Positions 9,413 through 19,464 of a DNA stretch of 38,926 nucleotides are shown in pieces. A model generated the notes under the pieces. That model was not told the DNA's origin and did no database searches. It saw only the letters and a program-made list of their open reading frames with translations. The stretch is from Actinomycetales bacterium (GTDB lineage: Bacteria; Actinomycetota; Actinomycetes; S36-B12): the NCBI GenBank assembly GCA_018970765.1, contig JAGWVT010000023.1:1-38926 (forward strand). The letters run 5' to 3'. Position 1 is the stretch's first letter. Each line of letters opens with the position of its first letter. Both the position numbers and the translations under genes were made by a program.

Positions 9413-9922
9413 GTGTTCATCACGCGGCGCGCGGCCCTGGGGGGCCTTGTCGGGCTCGGCTCGGTGAGCGCCCTCGGCCTGGTCACCGGATCTCTCGCGG
9501 CCTGCGGCAACAATGATGCCGGCGACGCATCCGTGCAGACCACCACCGACGCCGGCGAGGTCATCCGCCAAGAGGTCATCAACGCCGAAACTGCACTCGT
9601 CGCGCTGTACGCCCAAGCGGTCGCGGCTCTGCCGGATTTGGAGCCAGCCCTGGGGGCAATTCATGACCAACACCTGGCACATGCGATGGCAATGGGCGCC
9701 TCGGCCGACGTGCAGGGAACACCCCCCGGCCCACTTCCTGCGACGGCAGCCAAGGTGCTGCAGGGGTTGATCGATGCCGAGAAGGCGGCGGTGGGTGCAC
9801 GCTCGGCCGCCTGCGCTGGTGCACCGGAGGTGGAGCTCACGCGCGTGCTTGCGCTCATTACGGCTTCCGAGTCGTCACACATTCCGTACCTGACTGCGAT
9901 AGCCGGTGGCCAATGGCCGTGA
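9413..9922 (+). CDS. Ferritin-like lipoprotein, Tat-type signal
   Basis: The predicted 169-residue protein starts MFITRRAALGG and has a hydrophobic stretch ending in the lipobox LAAC (Cys31), so it should be a membrane-anchored lipoprotein; the twin arginine suggests Tat export. The mature part is alpha-helical, with ETALVALY, HDQHLAH, DAEKAAVGARSAAC and SESSHIPYL spaced as in ferritin-like four-helix bundles. No function is known to me. I chose GTG 9413; GTG 9407 and 9362 are alternatives in frame. The next gene, also ferritin-like, overlaps it. A similar pair sits beside rimP in Mycobacterium tuberculosis (Rv2843-Rv2844), as far as I recall. Confidence 0.7.
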   Translation: MFITRRAALGGLVGLGSVSALGLVTGSLAACGNNDAGDASVQTTTDAGEVIRQEVINAETALVALYAQAVAALPDLEPALGAIHDQHLAHAMAMGASADVQGTPPGPLPATAAKVLQGLIDAEKAAVGARSAACAGAPEVELTRVLALITASESSHIPYLTAIAGGQWP

Positions 9923-10302
9923 GTCCCCAGCTCCTCGCAGCCATTGCCGGTGAGGACGCCGCCGTCTACGCCTATGGCGTCGTGGTCGCCCGCCTTCGTG
10001 GGGCCGATCGACGCCAGGCACTGGTCGCACTGCAGGCGCATTCCACCTGGCGGGATCGCTGGACACTGCTGGCCCCTGACGCACCACCTCCGGCGATCGC
10101 TTATGACCTGCCGGTAGCCGAACCCAATCGAAACCAGGTGCGCGAACTGGCCGCCCTGGTGGAAAATCGCCTCGTGCCTATCTACGCCGAACTCGCTGCG
10201 GCGTCCAGCGGTGACACGCGCACTGCAGCCATCGGCGCGGCGGCCGAGTGTGCGACGCGCGCGGTGAGTTGGGGCGCCCTGCCGCAGGCGTTCCCACAAT
10301 GA
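9913..10302 (+). CDS. DUF4439 ferritin-like domain protein
   Basis: This 129-residue, Ala-rich helical protein has GEDAAVYAYGVVVARL near the start and HSTWRDRW at 46-53, then ENRLVPIYAEL and AAAECATRAVSWG. This is the pattern of DUF4439, a ferritin-like domain found next to rimP in many actinobacteria. No signal peptide is visible, so it is probably cytoplasmic. Whether it binds metal is unknown. The ATG at 9913 overlaps the preceding gene by ten bases; a GTG at 9919 would give a GTGA four-base overlap and is equally likely. Its stop overlaps the next start by four bases. Confidence 0.8.
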   Translation: MAVSPQLLAAIAGEDAAVYAYGVVVARLRGADRRQALVALQAHSTWRDRWTLLAPDAPPPAIAYDLPVAEPNRNQVRELAALVENRLVPIYAELAAASSGDTRTAAIGAAAECATRAVSWGALPQAFPQ

Positions 10303-11096
10303 ACGCTCGCACCGTGACACTCCTAGCCACCGTGGTCACGGGTGCCATCGTGATCGGCATGACGGTCTTGGCTGTGCCAGCCGGTGCGGTCTGCCTGAAC
10401 GCCTACTGGCAGCCTGGCACGCAGGGCACCTGCCCGGAGGAGTATCAGGGCTCGCCGGCGCAGTACCTCGCCCAGCCCGAGGTTGTCGCGGTCACCGATC
10501 TCATCACCCAGATCGGCCAGGGGGCGTTCCTGTTGCGTTCGACTTCGCAGATCGCCGGTGGTGATGGTGAGCAATCGGTGACCAGCACGTTCGTGCGCAG
10601 CGGCGTTACTCGTCGAAGCACCAGGGCTACGTCCTTCAGTCCAGGTGAGGTGACCTACATGAATACCTCCCGCGTTTGCCGTCGTACCGTCACCAAATCC
10701 GCACCAAACACCATCGACGCTGACAAGGCAGCGACCTGGAAGTGCCGCGCTCGCAAGGCAAGTGACGTGGACGGTGCAGCACAACTCAAGGCGTGGCTGC
10801 CAAGCGCGAACATCCCACAGGCCGCCGATGGCAACTGGCCGGCGAATTCCTGGCTAGTCTCCACCACCGACAAACCCGAATGGGGCGTCACGGATCCGGC
10901 GAACTTCCTGCTCGGCTACGTCGTGGGCACTGGAAGTTGCCTGGAGTCACACTCCTATGAACGATCCACCGGGGGTTACACCTTCAGTTGGCGAATGCCG
11001 GCCTGCAGCACCCCGGAGTCGGCCGGTGACAGCGTCGATGTCTCCACGACCGGCATACCGAAACTGGCGAACATGGCGACCTTCAAGACCAAGTAG
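10299..11096 (+). CDS. Secreted protein of unknown function with six cysteines
   Basis: I do not recognise this 265-residue protein. Residues 1-30 form a Sec-type signal peptide (basic start, long hydrophobic core, cleavage near PAGA/VC). The mature part has six cysteines (32, 45, 127, 149, 214, 236), an even number compatible with three disulfides outside the membrane. It is rich in Ser/Thr and tryptophan, and no catalytic motif stands out. The ATG overlaps the DUF4439 stop as ATGA, so the three plus-strand genes are likely one translationally coupled unit. It ends 14 bases before the convergent TauE/SafE gene with no visible terminator between them. Confidence 0.75.
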   Translation: MNARTVTLLATVVTGAIVIGMTVLAVPAGAVCLNAYWQPGTQGTCPEEYQGSPAQYLAQPEVVAVTDLITQIGQGAFLLRSTSQIAGGDGEQSVTSTFVRSGVTRRSTRATSFSPGEVTYMNTSRVCRRTVTKSAPNTIDADKAATWKCRARKASDVDGAAQLKAWLPSANIPQAADGNWPANSWLVSTTDKPEWGVTDPANFLLGYVVGTGSCLESHSYERSTGGYTFSWRMPACSTPESAGDSVDVSTTGIPKLANMATFKTK

Positions 11097-11110
11097 TCAT
11101 GAGGTCGTTC

Positions 11111-11926
11111 TCAGAGCGTGCCGAGCACTTCCCAAGCCAGGCGACAGATCAGCAGGCCGACGATCACGAGGAACACCACGCGCACGAACCCAGAGCCGCG
11201 CGCGATGGCCGTTCGTGCACCGAGCACCGCACCACTGAGATTGCACAGGCCCATCACCAAACCGACAGCCCACAGCACCGAGCCGGTGCTCGCGAATACG
11301 GCAAGTGCCGCGGCATTGGTGCTGAGGTTGACCAGCTTGGCCGTTGCCGATGCGTGCAGGAACGAAAGCCCCAGCCCGGCGACCAACAGGATGAGTAGGA
11401 AGGATCCGGTACCGGGACCGAAGGCCCCGTCGTAGAGGCCAATGCCGAGTCCACCAAGACTGGAGACCACCAATCTGTGCCGACGGTACTTCGGTGCCGA
11501 CCAGCGCTCCTCATCGCGGGCGCCCATCCCTGGCTTCACTAGCGTCCACACCCAGATGCCGATCAACATGAGCAACACAATTGGACGAAACACCTGCTGG
11601 GGAATACCGCTAGCCGCATACGCGCCGATCCCGGCTCCGATGATCGCGCCGATGACCATCGGGACCGCTGTTGCCGGGTCAGGACGAAAGCGGCGCGCAT
11701 AGGTTGTCGCAGCGGCACTGGTGCCGATGATGCTGGAGAGCTTGTTCGTGCCGAGCGCCTGCGCAACTGGCACGCCGGGCAGGAGCACCAAGAGCGCCGG
11801 CAACTGCAGCATGCCGCCGCCACCACTGACCGCATCGATCCAACCGGCGGCTGCAGCAACGAGGGCGAGTACGAGGAGCACCCACAGCGGAACCCCGAAC
11901 ACCTCCGCGGTCAGCGCAGCCGGCAC
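11111..11926 (-). CDS. TauE/SafE family membrane permease (anion exporter)
   Basis: This family transports sulfite, sulfoacetate or related organic anions across the inner membrane. The 271-residue protein has about eight hydrophobic segments in two repeats. The family signature is SGGGGMLQLPALLVLLPG followed by ALGTNKLSSIIGTSAAATTYARRF. The second half has DGAFGPGTGSFLL and ATAKLVNLSTNAAAL. The GTG at 11926 lies four bases after the HAD stop, so the two genes are probably coupled. The frame remains open to 11986, but that extension lies inside the HAD gene. The substrate cannot be told from the sequence. Confidence 0.88.
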   Translation of the reverse strand: MPAALTAEVFGVPLWVLLVLALVAAAAGWIDAVSGGGGMLQLPALLVLLPGVPVAQALGTNKLSSIIGTSAAATTYARRFRPDPATAVPMVIGAIIGAGIGAYAASGIPQQVFRPIVLLMLIGIWVWTLVKPGMGARDEERWSAPKYRRHRLVVSSLGGLGIGLYDGAFGPGTGSFLLILLVAGLGLSFLHASATAKLVNLSTNAAALAVFASTGSVLWAVGLVMGLCNLSGAVLGARTAIARGSGFVRVVFLVIVGLLICRLAWEVLGTL

Positions 11927-11930
11927 ATTC

Positions 11931-12641
11931 TCACCGCCACCCGCGAACGATCTCCAAGACCTCCACGAGTTCTCCGATAACCGCATCGGGGACCGCCGAA
12001 GCGTCCGGAACCTGCTCGTTTGGGATGCGCGAATGCGGGATGTGGATGGCCTTCATGCCAGCCTGCTGCGCGCCCAAGATGTCGTCCCAGATGCGGTCAC
12101 CGACGAATACCGCTTCATGCGGATGCACCTGCAACATGCGGGCGATCGTGGCGAAGGCCTCGACATGTGGCTTGGCCATCGGCATCTCACTGGTGTACGC
12201 CGCCGCGTCGATCAAGGGCAGCAGACCGTCACGCTCGAAAACAGCCTCATGATGGGTACGCGGCCACAGTGTGTTACTGAGCACCCCGATGGCAAGGCCA
12301 TCAGCGCGCAGCGCCTGCAACAGGGATTCGGCCTGTGGATCGGCCAGGGTGTGTGGATCCCAGAAACGCAAGTAGTTCTGCAGTGCCTGCTGATGCAGCT
12401 CGCCGTCCAGGTCGATGCCCTCGTCCATGAAGATGCGATCCAGCGCCCCCGTGCTGGTCTGCCCATTGGAGAGCAACTGCACACGCCAGCGATGCATCTC
12501 GGCGTCGCGAAGGCGCGCGGCGAGGGAGGCGGCATTGACCGGATCGTAAATCTCGGCATATGCGTACCACTGCGCCAGCAGGTCGATCTCATGCCAGGGC
12601 GTGAGGGTGCCACCCCAGTCGAAGATGACCGCGCGAATCAT
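11931..12641 (-). CDS. HAD superfamily hydrolase-like protein
   Basis: This is a HAD-fold protein of 236 residues with a helical cap. Motif I is FDWGGTLTPW: the nucleophile Asp8 is present, but the usual second Asp (DxD) is Gly10. Motif II is VLSNT, the Lys of motif III lies in MAKPHVEAF, and motif IV is VGDRIWDDILGAQQAG. Loss of the second Asp argues against ordinary phosphatase chemistry and recalls dehalogenase-like members. Its start overlaps the last base of proS, and the permease follows it. The family is clear; the substrate is unknown. Confidence 0.88.
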   Translation of the reverse strand: MIRAVIFDWGGTLTPWHEIDLLAQWYAYAEIYDPVNAASLAARLRDAEMHRWRVQLLSNGQTSTGALDRIFMDEGIDLDGELHQQALQNYLRFWDPHTLADPQAESLLQALRADGLAIGVLSNTLWPRTHHEAVFERDGLLPLIDAAAYTSEMPMAKPHVEAFATIARMLQVHPHEAVFVGDRIWDDILGAQQAGMKAIHIPHSRIPNEQVPDASAVPDAVIGELVEVLEIVRGWR

Positions 12642-14419
12642 CAGTTCTGCACGAGGGCGAGCAGGCTCGGTACTGCGTCATCCACCGAGATTTCGCGGCG
12701 TTCCCCGGTACCGCGATCCTTCACTTCGATCAGTCCATCGGCCAACTTCTTACCAACCACCACGATCGTTGGCACACCGATCAATTCTGAATCGTTGAAC
12801 TTCACACCTGGTGAAACTCCGCGCCGGTCATCGAAGAGCACTCGAACACCAGCCGCGTCCAGTGCCGATGCGAGTTCTTCGGCGGTTATGAACGGTGCGT
12901 CCTCCTTGCCGGTAGCGATCAGGTGGATGTCTGCCGGCGCCACCTCGCGTGGCCAGCAAAGTCCGTGCTCGTCATGGTGTTGCTCAGCAATGGAAGCCAC
13001 TGCGCGGGAAACACCGATGCCATACGACCCCATGGTGACCGTGACAAGTTCCCCATGTTCGTCGAGCACCCGCAGGCCCAGGGCCTCGGCGTACTTGCGG
13101 CCGAGCTGGAAGATGTGTCCGATCTCGATCCCGCGCGCCAGTTCAACCGTGCCACCACAGCTAGGGCATGGATCACCTACGCGCACCTCGGCGACATCGA
13201 TAACGCCGTCACCTTCGAAGTCGCGGCCCGCCACGAGGTCGTAGACATGTCGGCCAGGTTGGTCCGCACCGGTAATCCACCGAGTGCCGGCAACCACGCG
13301 AGGATCCAACAGGTACTCCACGCCACTGGCGCGGTCACGCCCGAGGGCACCCGGACCGATGTATCCCTTCACCAGTGCGGGGTTTGCTGCGAAGTCTGCG
13401 TCCTCGAACGGTCGCAAGGTTGCCGGGTGAACGACGGCTTCAAGGCGCTTGAGGTCCACCTCACGATCACCAGGCAGGCCAATCGCGAGCGCACGAGTGC
13501 TGCCATCTGGCTCCTTGAGCATGAACACAACGTTTTTCAGGGTGTCCTCGGCAAGCCAGTCGCGATCCGAGCGCCGCAGATCCGCTCGCTCGTTTGATAC
13601 CTGGACCAGGGTGGCAATGGTTGGGGTATCGGGTGTCTGCTCGATGTGCGCGGCGGGGACCTGCTGCACGATGCTGTCCGCAACCGCGGCAGGCGGGGTG
13701 ATGGTGACGGCTTCGACGTTTGCTGCGTAGTCGCAGGCCGTGCATCTGATGAAGGAGTCTTCGCCGGAATCTGTTGGCGCCAGGAACTCCTCACTAGCTG
13801 AGCCGCCCATGGCGCCCGAGGTCGCGGTCACGATCACGTACGTCAGGCCAAGACGATCGAAAGTAGCGATATACGCGTCCCGGTGACGGCGGTAGGACGT
13901 TGCCAGACCCTCGTCGCTGACGTCGAAAGAGTAGGAGTCCTTCATGACGAATTCACGCCCGCGCAGGATGCCCGCCCGCGGTCGCGCTTCGTCTCGATAC
14001 TTCGTTTGAATTTGATAGATGATCAGCGGCAGATCGCGGTAGGAGGAGTACTCCCCCTTCACCATCAGCGTGAACATCTCCTCATGGGTGGGCCCCAGCA
14101 GGTAGTCCGTTTCCTTGCGGTCCTGGAGCCTGAACAAGGTGTCGCCGTATTCGGTCCATCGCCCAGTGGTCTCGTAGGGCTCACGGGGCAGCAGGGCCGG
14201 GAAATGCACCTCTTGGAACCCCGCGGCGTCCATCTCCTCGCGCACAATGCGCTCCACGTTGCGATACACGAGGTAGCCCAAGGGCAACCAGGAGAACACT
14301 CCCGGCGCAATGCGACGCACGTAGCCGGCACGAACCAGGAGCCGATGACTGGGCACTTCCGCATCAGCCGGATCCTCGCGCAGCGTGCGTACGAAGAGTG
14401 TCGACATCCGCAGGATCAC
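12641..14419 (-). CDS. proS: Prolyl-tRNA synthetase (bacterial type)
   Basis: It charges tRNA-Pro with proline. The protein is a class II synthetase of 592 residues with the bacterial editing insertion between motifs 2 and 3. Recognisable segments are [18 protein letters not shown], the motif 1 region around [20 protein letters not shown], and [40 protein letters not shown] (motif 2) and [20 protein letters not shown] (motif 3) follow. The GTG at 14419 gives MILRMSTLF, the start seen in mycobacterial homologues; an ATG four codons in (14407) is the alternative. Its stop overlaps the HAD start. Confidence 0.97.
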   Translation of the reverse strand: MILRMSTLFVRTLREDPADAEVPSHRLLVRAGYVRRIAPGVFSWLPLGYLVYRNVERIVREEMDAAGFQEVHFPALLPREPYETTGRWTEYGDTLFRLQDRKETDYLLGPTHEEMFTLMVKGEYSSYRDLPLIIYQIQTKYRDEARPRAGILRGREFVMKDSYSFDVSDEGLATSYRRHRDAYIATFDRLGLTYVIVTATSGAMGGSASEEFLAPTDSGEDSFIRCTACDYAANVEAVTITPPAAVADSIVQQVPAAHIEQTPDTPTIATLVQVSNERADLRRSDRDWLAEDTLKNVVFMLKEPDGSTRALAIGLPGDREVDLKRLEAVVHPATLRPFEDADFAANPALVKGYIGPGALGRDRASGVEYLLDPRVVAGTRWITGADQPGRHVYDLVAGRDFEGDGVIDVAEVRVGDPCPSCGGTVELARGIEIGHIFQLGRKYAEALGLRVLDEHGELVTVTMGSYGIGVSRAVASIAEQHHDEHGLCWPREVAPADIHLIATGKEDAPFITAEELASALDAAGVRVLFDDRRGVSPGVKFNDSELIGVPTIVVVGKKLADGLIEVKDRGTGERREISVDDAVPSLLALVQN

Positions 14420-14455
14420 GCGGTGAGCCTAGTCGCAGAACGGTAGTAGGAGAAC

Positions 14456-15337
14456 TCAGAAGAGCACCGTTGCGTAGGTGCCAACGGTCTGGAAACCGAC
14501 GGCCGTATAGGCCTTCCGAGCAGCCGTGTTGTAGTCGTTGACGTACAGGCTCACCACCGGTGCGATCTGCCTGCGAGCCAACCGCACGACCGCAGCCATG
14601 CCCGGAGCGGAGAGCCCATGTCCGCGCAAGGCCGGGGGCACCCAGACTCCCTGTACCTGGCAGACCGTTGATGTGGCAGCACCAACCTCCGCCTTGAATT
14701 GCACCTGGCTACCCTCGATGTGGGCAAACGCGCGATTCGCTCGAATCAACTCGGCAATGCGGGCCCGATAGGCGCCATCCTGGCCCCCCAGGGTTGGCGC
14801 AATGCCAACTTCTTCGGTGAACATCGCCACGCAGGCAGGCAGCAGCGTTTCCAGTTCTGCCAGCTGTACCAGTCGCACCTTTGGGTCAGCGGCGATGAGT
14901 GGGTCATGGTCGATGGCCATCAGCAGTTGCCGCGGACGAACTTCACGCGCCGGCCCCCAACTCGGCTCGAGCAGGCGCCACAGATCTAGCACTTCATCAG
15001 CCAGACCAAGGATCGAGGAACAGCGCCGCGCGCCACGCAGCCGATCGGCAAGGGCTGCCCGCGCTGCCGGTGAGGTACCCACCGGAACCAGATTCGCACC
15101 GCAGTAGACGAAGGATTGCAGTCCTTCACCGGTGAAGTAACCGAGCAACTCACCGCCAAGCCGCCATGGATCGGCGCCCCCTTGGGCAATGCGGGCCGCG
15201 ACGAAACAGTGGGCGATCGGCGCCTGCTCGAGGAGTTCCGTTGCCGCCGCGAGGTCCTCGGGCAGCAGGGGTCTGACGTTACCGATGGTGGCTAAGGCGT
15301 CAACCGGCCGTGACGACCGGTGACCCGGATTGCTCAC
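14456..15337 (-). CDS. GNAT family N-acetyltransferase with DUF4081 domain
   Basis: The 293-residue protein has an N-terminal DUF4081-like half and a C-terminal GNAT acetyltransferase fold. The acetyl-CoA-binding motif A is [24 protein letters not shown], and motif B is [24 protein letters not shown]. The target is unknown. It occupies the place of mycobacterial Rv2867c, directly downstream of ispG. The GTG at 15337 overlaps the ispG 3' end by 38 bases; no better start is visible downstream. A 36-base gap, with no terminator I can see, separates it from proS. Confidence 0.88.
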   Translation of the reverse strand: MSNPGHRSSRPVDALATIGNVRPLLPEDLAAATELLEQAPIAHCFVAARIAQGGADPWRLGGELLGYFTGEGLQSFVYCGANLVPVGTSPAARAALADRLRGARRCSSILGLADEVLDLWRLLEPSWGPAREVRPRQLLMAIDHDPLIAADPKVRLVQLAELETLLPACVAMFTEEVGIAPTLGGQDGAYRARIAELIRANRAFAHIEGSQVQFKAEVGAATSTVCQVQGVWVPPALRGHGLSAPGMAAVVRLARRQIAPVVSLYVNDYNTAARKAYTAVGFQTVGTYATVLF

Positions 15338-16457
15338 CCATCTCCTCGGCCAACTTCATCGCCTCTTCGATGAGCACCTCGACGATCTGCGACTCGGGAA
15401 CTGTCTTGATGACTTCCCCCTTGACGAAAATCTGCCCCTTGCCGTTGCCTGAGGCCACGCCCAGGTCCGCCTCCCGAGCCTCGCCGGGGCCATTCACCAC
15501 GCAACCCATCACGGCGACCCGCAGCGGAACCTCCAAGCCTTCCAGGCCGGCGGTGACCTGCTCGGCCAGCGTGTAGACGTCCACCTGTGCGCGTCCGCAG
15601 GAAGGGCAGGACACAATTTCTAAGCCGCGCTGCCGCAGGTTCAATGACTCCAAGATGGCGATACCGACCTTGACCTCTTCCACCGGCGGCGCGGAGAGCG
15701 AGACCCGGATGGTGTCTCCGATGCCTTGGCTGAGCAGTGCACCGAAGGCAACAGCCGACTTGATCGTGCCTTGGAAGGCCGGCCCGGCCTCTGTCACGCC
15801 CAGGTGCAGCGGGTAGTCGCTCTGCTCGGCGAGCAACTGGTACGCCCGCACCATGACAACGGGATCGTGGTGTTTGACGGAAATCTTGATGTCTTGGAAG
15901 TCGTGCTCCTCGAATAGCGAGGCTTCCCAAAGCGCCGATTCGACCAATGCCTCGGGGGTGGCCTTGCCGTACTTGGCGAGCAAACGCGGATCAAGGGAGC
16001 CAGCGTTGACACCAATTCGAATCGGGGTGCCGGTGTCTTTGGCGGCACGGGCGATCTCGGCGACCTTGTCGTCGAACTGCTTGATGTTGCCAGGGTTGAC
16101 GCGCACCCCGGCACAGCCCGCCTCGAGGGCCGCAAACACGTATTTGGGTTGAAAATGGATGTCCGCGACCACGGGGATGCCTGATTTACGAGCGATCTGG
16201 GGTAGGGCGTCCGCGTCGTCCTGGCTGGGCACGGCCACTCGCACCACCTGGCAGCCAGAAGCAGTGAGTTCCGCAATCTGCTGCAGCGTGGCGTTGACAT
16301 CGGCCGTGAGCGTCGTGCACATGGACTGCACGCTCACCGGCGCATCGCCACCCACAGCCACTGGATGCTTGGGGTGGCGCAGCAGGATCTGCCTTGTCTT
16401 TCGCCTCGGAGCAACTACGGGCAGGGGCGGAGCGGGGATACCCAGATTCACCGTCAC
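15300..16457 (-). CDS. ispG: 4-hydroxy-3-methylbut-2-enyl diphosphate synthase (flavodoxin/ferredoxin)
   Basis: IspG makes HMBPP in the MEP isoprenoid pathway using a [4Fe-4S] cluster. The cluster ligands are visible: Cys284 and Cys287 in SCPSCGR, Cys319 in [10 protein letters not shown], and Glu326. The TIM-barrel part has [33 protein letters not shown] and RVNPGN. The 385-residue length is that of the short bacterial form. The GTG at 16457 lacks a good ribosome-binding site at normal distance. It is grouped with dxr, also of the MEP pathway, separated only by the protease gene. Confidence 0.97.
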   Translation of the reverse strand: MTVNLGIPAPPLPVVAPRRKTRQILLRHPKHPVAVGGDAPVSVQSMCTTLTADVNATLQQIAELTASGCQVVRVAVPSQDDADALPQIARKSGIPVVADIHFQPKYVFAALEAGCAGVRVNPGNIKQFDDKVAEIARAAKDTGTPIRIGVNAGSLDPRLLAKYGKATPEALVESALWEASLFEEHDFQDIKISVKHHDPVVMVRAYQLLAEQSDYPLHLGVTEAGPAFQGTIKSAVAFGALLSQGIGDTIRVSLSAPPVEEVKVGIAILESLNLRQRGLEIVSCPSCGRAQVDVYTLAEQVTAGLEGLEVPLRVAVMGCVVNGPGEAREADLGVASGNGKGQIFVKGEVIKTVPESQIVEVLIEEAMKLAEEMGEQSGSPVVTAG

Positions 16458-16481
16458 GCGGGTAAGTATCCCTCAGGAGCG

Positions 16482-17798
16482 CTACCCCAGCGAGATGGGC
16501 TTGACGATGTCGGCCCAAATGACGATGACACCCATCGCGATGAGAATCCCGGCCACTACGTATGCCACGGGAAGCAGTCGAGCGACATCCACCGGCCCCG
16601 GATCCGGCCGCCCGAAGAGCCTGGCCACCTGCCGGCGGCCACCTTCGACCAGCGCACCAGCGATATGGCCACCGTCCAAGGGGAGTACCGGCAGCAGATT
16701 GAACAGGAACAGAAAGAGGTTCAGCGATGCGGCCAGGCCCAGGAAGGTCGCCAGTTTCGCATTGACCGGTTCGTCCATCGCAGCGATTTCCCCGCCGAGT
16801 CGACTCACCCCCACCACACTGACCGGACCGTTGATATCGCGCTCACCGCCGCCGATCAGCGTGTCCACCACAAGCTCGTAGAGGCGCACCGGCAGCGAGA
16901 TCAACGCCTTGACGGAGGCCACGGTCAGGTCCCACATGGTGGCTGGAACACTCGACCAGGGTTGGGGTACGTAAGCGAACTCCGGTCGCACCCCAAGGAA
17001 CCCGCTCGGTACCACCTCGCCGGTTGGCTCACCGGCCTCGTCCACGACGGGGCGCTCCACCTCGGCCACCTTCACCGGAATCTCCTGGCGAACTCCATCG
17101 CGCTCAACCGTGATGGTCACGGTCTCACCGGCCCGTCCAGTGACCAACTCGGTGATGCCGTTCCAGGCCTGTACCGGCGTTCCATCCACTGCGACGACGG
17201 AATCACCAGCTTGTAGACCTGCCAGAACTGCCGGGGTGGCCTGAGTGCCGGTCGGGCATTCCCCCGAAGGCAGCGGCTGGCCGGTGGGCTGCGCGGCGGT
17301 TGGCACACAGGGCACGACCGCACCGACTTTTATCGTTGGCTCGGGTAGGCCGATACCTACCAAAACGATGGCGAACAGCACGAAGGCAAGCACCAGGTTC
17401 ATGACCGGACCGCCGGCCATGATCACCAGACGCTTGGGTACCGACAACTTGTAGAAGACGCGATTGGCGTCTTGCGGACCCACCTCCGACATCGACTGCT
17501 TGCGCGCGTCGTCGATCAACTGCGCGAAGCGTCCAGTCGACATCGTCCTAGGCGCCTCGCCAGGCTTGGCGGGCGGCAGCATGCCGATCATTCGTATGTA
17601 GCCACCAAGCGGAATCGCCTTGACGCCGTACCGCGTCTCTCCCTTGACCCGCGACCACAGGGTGGGGCCGAACCCGATCATGTACTCGGTGACGCGGACC
17701 CCGAAGCGCTTGGCCGGGATCATGTGGCCCAATTCATGCAGCGCAATCGAGGCCGCAATGAGCAGGACGAAGGCAACGATCCCAACGATCTCCATCAC
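16482..17798 (-). CDS. Site-2 intramembrane zinc metalloprotease (RseP/Rip1 family, M50)
   Basis: It cleaves transmembrane anti-sigma factors or other membrane proteins within the bilayer. The zinc motif HELGH is at residues 21-25 in the first membrane segment. The third ligand lies in NLLPVLPLDGGH near residue 400. A PDZ domain sits between (around GLQAGDSVVAVDGTPVQAWNGI). The length of 438 residues is normal. The start codons GTG 17798 and ATG 17795 are adjacent; the ATG is probably used. The position between dxr and ispG is conserved in actinobacteria (Rv2869c in M. tuberculosis). No partner anti-sigma factor is in the window. Confidence 0.94.
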   Translation of the reverse strand: MMEIVGIVAFVLLIAASIALHELGHMIPAKRFGVRVTEYMIGFGPTLWSRVKGETRYGVKAIPLGGYIRMIGMLPPAKPGEAPRTMSTGRFAQLIDDARKQSMSEVGPQDANRVFYKLSVPKRLVIMAGGPVMNLVLAFVLFAIVLVGIGLPEPTIKVGAVVPCVPTAAQPTGQPLPSGECPTGTQATPAVLAGLQAGDSVVAVDGTPVQAWNGITELVTGRAGETVTITVERDGVRQEIPVKVAEVERPVVDEAGEPTGEVVPSGFLGVRPEFAYVPQPWSSVPATMWDLTVASVKALISLPVRLYELVVDTLIGGGERDINGPVSVVGVSRLGGEIAAMDEPVNAKLATFLGLAASLNLFLFLFNLLPVLPLDGGHIAGALVEGGRRQVARLFGRPDPGPVDVARLLPVAYVVAGILIAMGVIVIWADIVKPISLG

Positions 17799-17804
17799 AG
17801 CAGG

Positions 17805-19034
17805 TTAACCCGGCCCTCCGACTCCGCTGTCCGCCAACACAGTGGCACGCCGACGCGCCCAGGCGTCGGCGGCGAGCACATGGGTGAGTTCCACCTGCGC
17901 TCCCGAGATCCAGCCACGACCCGGTTCGTCGTCGCCTGCGGCAGCGAGGTGTTCGTCCAGCACCTGACCAACAGTGCGCACGATGCCGGGGAAGTCCAGC
18001 CGACCGGCCAAGAAGGCTGCCACGCAGGCCTCGTCGGCGCCGTTGAACACTGCTGGAGCCGTGCCCCCCGAACTTCCCGCCAGCCTGGCCAGTCGCACCG
18101 CGGGAAATGCTTCCTCATCCAAAGGCTCGAACTGCCAGACCTGAGCTTGCCGCCAATCGCAGGCTGCAGTCGCCTGCGGCACTCGATCGGGCCAGGCCAG
18201 CCCCATGGCAATTGGCAGCCGCATATCCGGCGGACTTGCCTGCGCAATGGTTGAACCGTCGCAAAATTCCACCATCGAGTGCACGATCGACTGCGGATGC
18301 ACCACCACGTCAATTGCCGGGAAGTCGACGTCGAACAACAGGTGCGCCTCGATCACCTCCAAGCCCTTGTTCACCAGGGTGGCCGAATTGATCGTGACAA
18401 GTGGTCCCATGGCCCAGGTTGGATGACGCAATGCCTGGTCTGGTGTCACCTCGGCAAGCTGCGCTGCCGTCCACCCTCGAAAGGGCCCACCGCTAGCTGT
18501 GAGGACCAATCGGTGCACCTCTTGGGCCCGACCTGCGCGCAGGCACTGGGCCAGCGCGGAATGCTCCGAGTCAACCGGCACGATCTGATTGGGCCCCGCT
18601 AGGGCCTTCACCAAGGGACCGCCGATGATGAGCGATTCCTTATTGGCTAAAGCCAACACACTGCCCGCGCGCAGTGCAGCAAGGGTTGGCTCCAAACCCG
18701 CTGCTCCTGCGAGACCGTTGAGCACCACGTCTGCCGAAATCTCCGCGATCCGCGATGCCGCCTGTGCTCCGGTGATGACTTCGGGCTCCGCTACCGAAGC
18801 TTGCCCACGTGAGGCTGCCCGGGCCCGAAACTGCTGACGAAAGTCATCTGCGCTGACGCCCGTGACCGCGACGACCGGCACCCGATGATCAAGGCACTGG
18901 TCGATCAGGAGGGTCGGCTCACGTCCCGTTGCGGCTAGGCCAACCACGGTGAACTGGTCGGGGTTTCGACCGATGATGTCCAGGGCCTGGGTACCGATGG
19001 ACCCGGTACTGCCCAGAATGACGACTCGGCGCAC
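17805..19034 (-). CDS. dxr: 1-deoxy-D-xylulose 5-phosphate reductoisomerase
   Basis: Dxr converts DXP to MEP with NADPH and a divalent metal, the committed step of the MEP pathway. The NADPH-binding [14 protein letters not shown] is at the N-terminus. [23 protein letters not shown] (metal ligands), [40 protein letters not shown] and [16 protein letters not shown] follow in the usual order. The length is 409 residues. It starts at GTG 19034 with GGGCGG upstream. In most actinobacteria the upstream neighbours are rlmN-cdsA-frr-pyrH-tsf-rpsB. Here they are replaced by two small genes only 17 and 2 bases apart. Confidence 0.97.
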   Translation of the reverse strand: MRRVVILGSTGSIGTQALDIIGRNPDQFTVVGLAATGREPTLLIDQCLDHRVPVVAVTGVSADDFRQQFRARAASRGQASVAEPEVITGAQAASRIAEISADVVLNGLAGAAGLEPTLAALRAGSVLALANKESLIIGGPLVKALAGPNQIVPVDSEHSALAQCLRAGRAQEVHRLVLTASGGPFRGWTAAQLAEVTPDQALRHPTWAMGPLVTINSATLVNKGLEVIEAHLLFDVDFPAIDVVVHPQSIVHSMVEFCDGSTIAQASPPDMRLPIAMGLAWPDRVPQATAACDWRQAQVWQFEPLDEEAFPAVRLARLAGSSGGTAPAVFNGADEACVAAFLAGRLDFPGIVRTVGQVLDEHLAAAGDDEPGRGWISGAQVELTHVLAADAWARRRATVLADSGVGGPG

Positions 19035-19051
19035 GTTGCCGCCCGCTGCGT

Positions 19052-19462
19052 TCAGGTCAACGGCTCGAAGGCGCGCTGAGCCAGGCGGAGCACCTGACGA
19101 TCGGTGAGGTCATCGATATCGCAGCGCAGATCGCCGACGATACGCTGAGCGAGTTCTCGATCGTGCTCTTCGCAGTAGGCGATGAACTTGTGGCTGGCGT
19201 TTGCCTTGCCCGTGCCATGGCCTAGGACCAACACAGCCGCGGCTTCACGAAGTTCGGCAGCGATGGCGCGCCAGTACTCCGGGTCGTCTGACAGGTAAAA
19301 ACCATCCAAAGTCCCCGCCTTGGAATGCAGGTGACGGAAGTAACCCTTTGGGTCCTCAGCAATCACCCTGGTCGGGCGACCGTCCGGATCAGCATCCAAC
19401 CTATATATACGTGTGGAGCGATAGTCGATAGCCGCAACCATCAGGTCACTGGATGTCGCCAC
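19052..19462 (-). CDS. eRF1 domain 2-like (baeRF / translational-machinery type) protein
   Basis: The 136-residue protein resembles small proteins related to domain 2 of eukaryotic release factor eRF1 and the so-called host-attachment proteins. The diagnostic run is [21 protein letters not shown], then [27 protein letters not shown] and [16 protein letters not shown]. The G-H-G-T-G-K loop takes the place of the G-P-G-x-x-K loop of the family. No GGQ peptide-release motif is present, so release activity is not implied. A ribosome-associated role is inference. The GTG at 19462 has GAGAGG upstream. It is two bases after the 95-residue gene and 17 bases before dxr. Confidence 0.7.
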   Translation of the reverse strand: MATSSDLMVAAIDYRSTRIYRLDADPDGRPTRVIAEDPKGYFRHLHSKAGTLDGFYLSDDPEYWRAIAAELREAAAVLVLGHGTGKANASHKFIAYCEEHDRELAQRIVGDLRCDIDDLTDRQVLRLAQRAFEPLT

Positions 19463-19464
19463 GT

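Noticed and set aside
9323..9682. N-terminal extension of rimP to 284 residues
   Set aside because: The extension is antisense to the lipoprotein gene, and the ATG at 9322 has a near-perfect ribosome-binding site and gives the normal family length.
11721..13244. A 507-codon open frame on the plus strand
   Set aside because: It is antisense to the well-identified HAD and proS genes, shows no recognisable protein motif, and has the composition expected from a GC-rich shadow frame.
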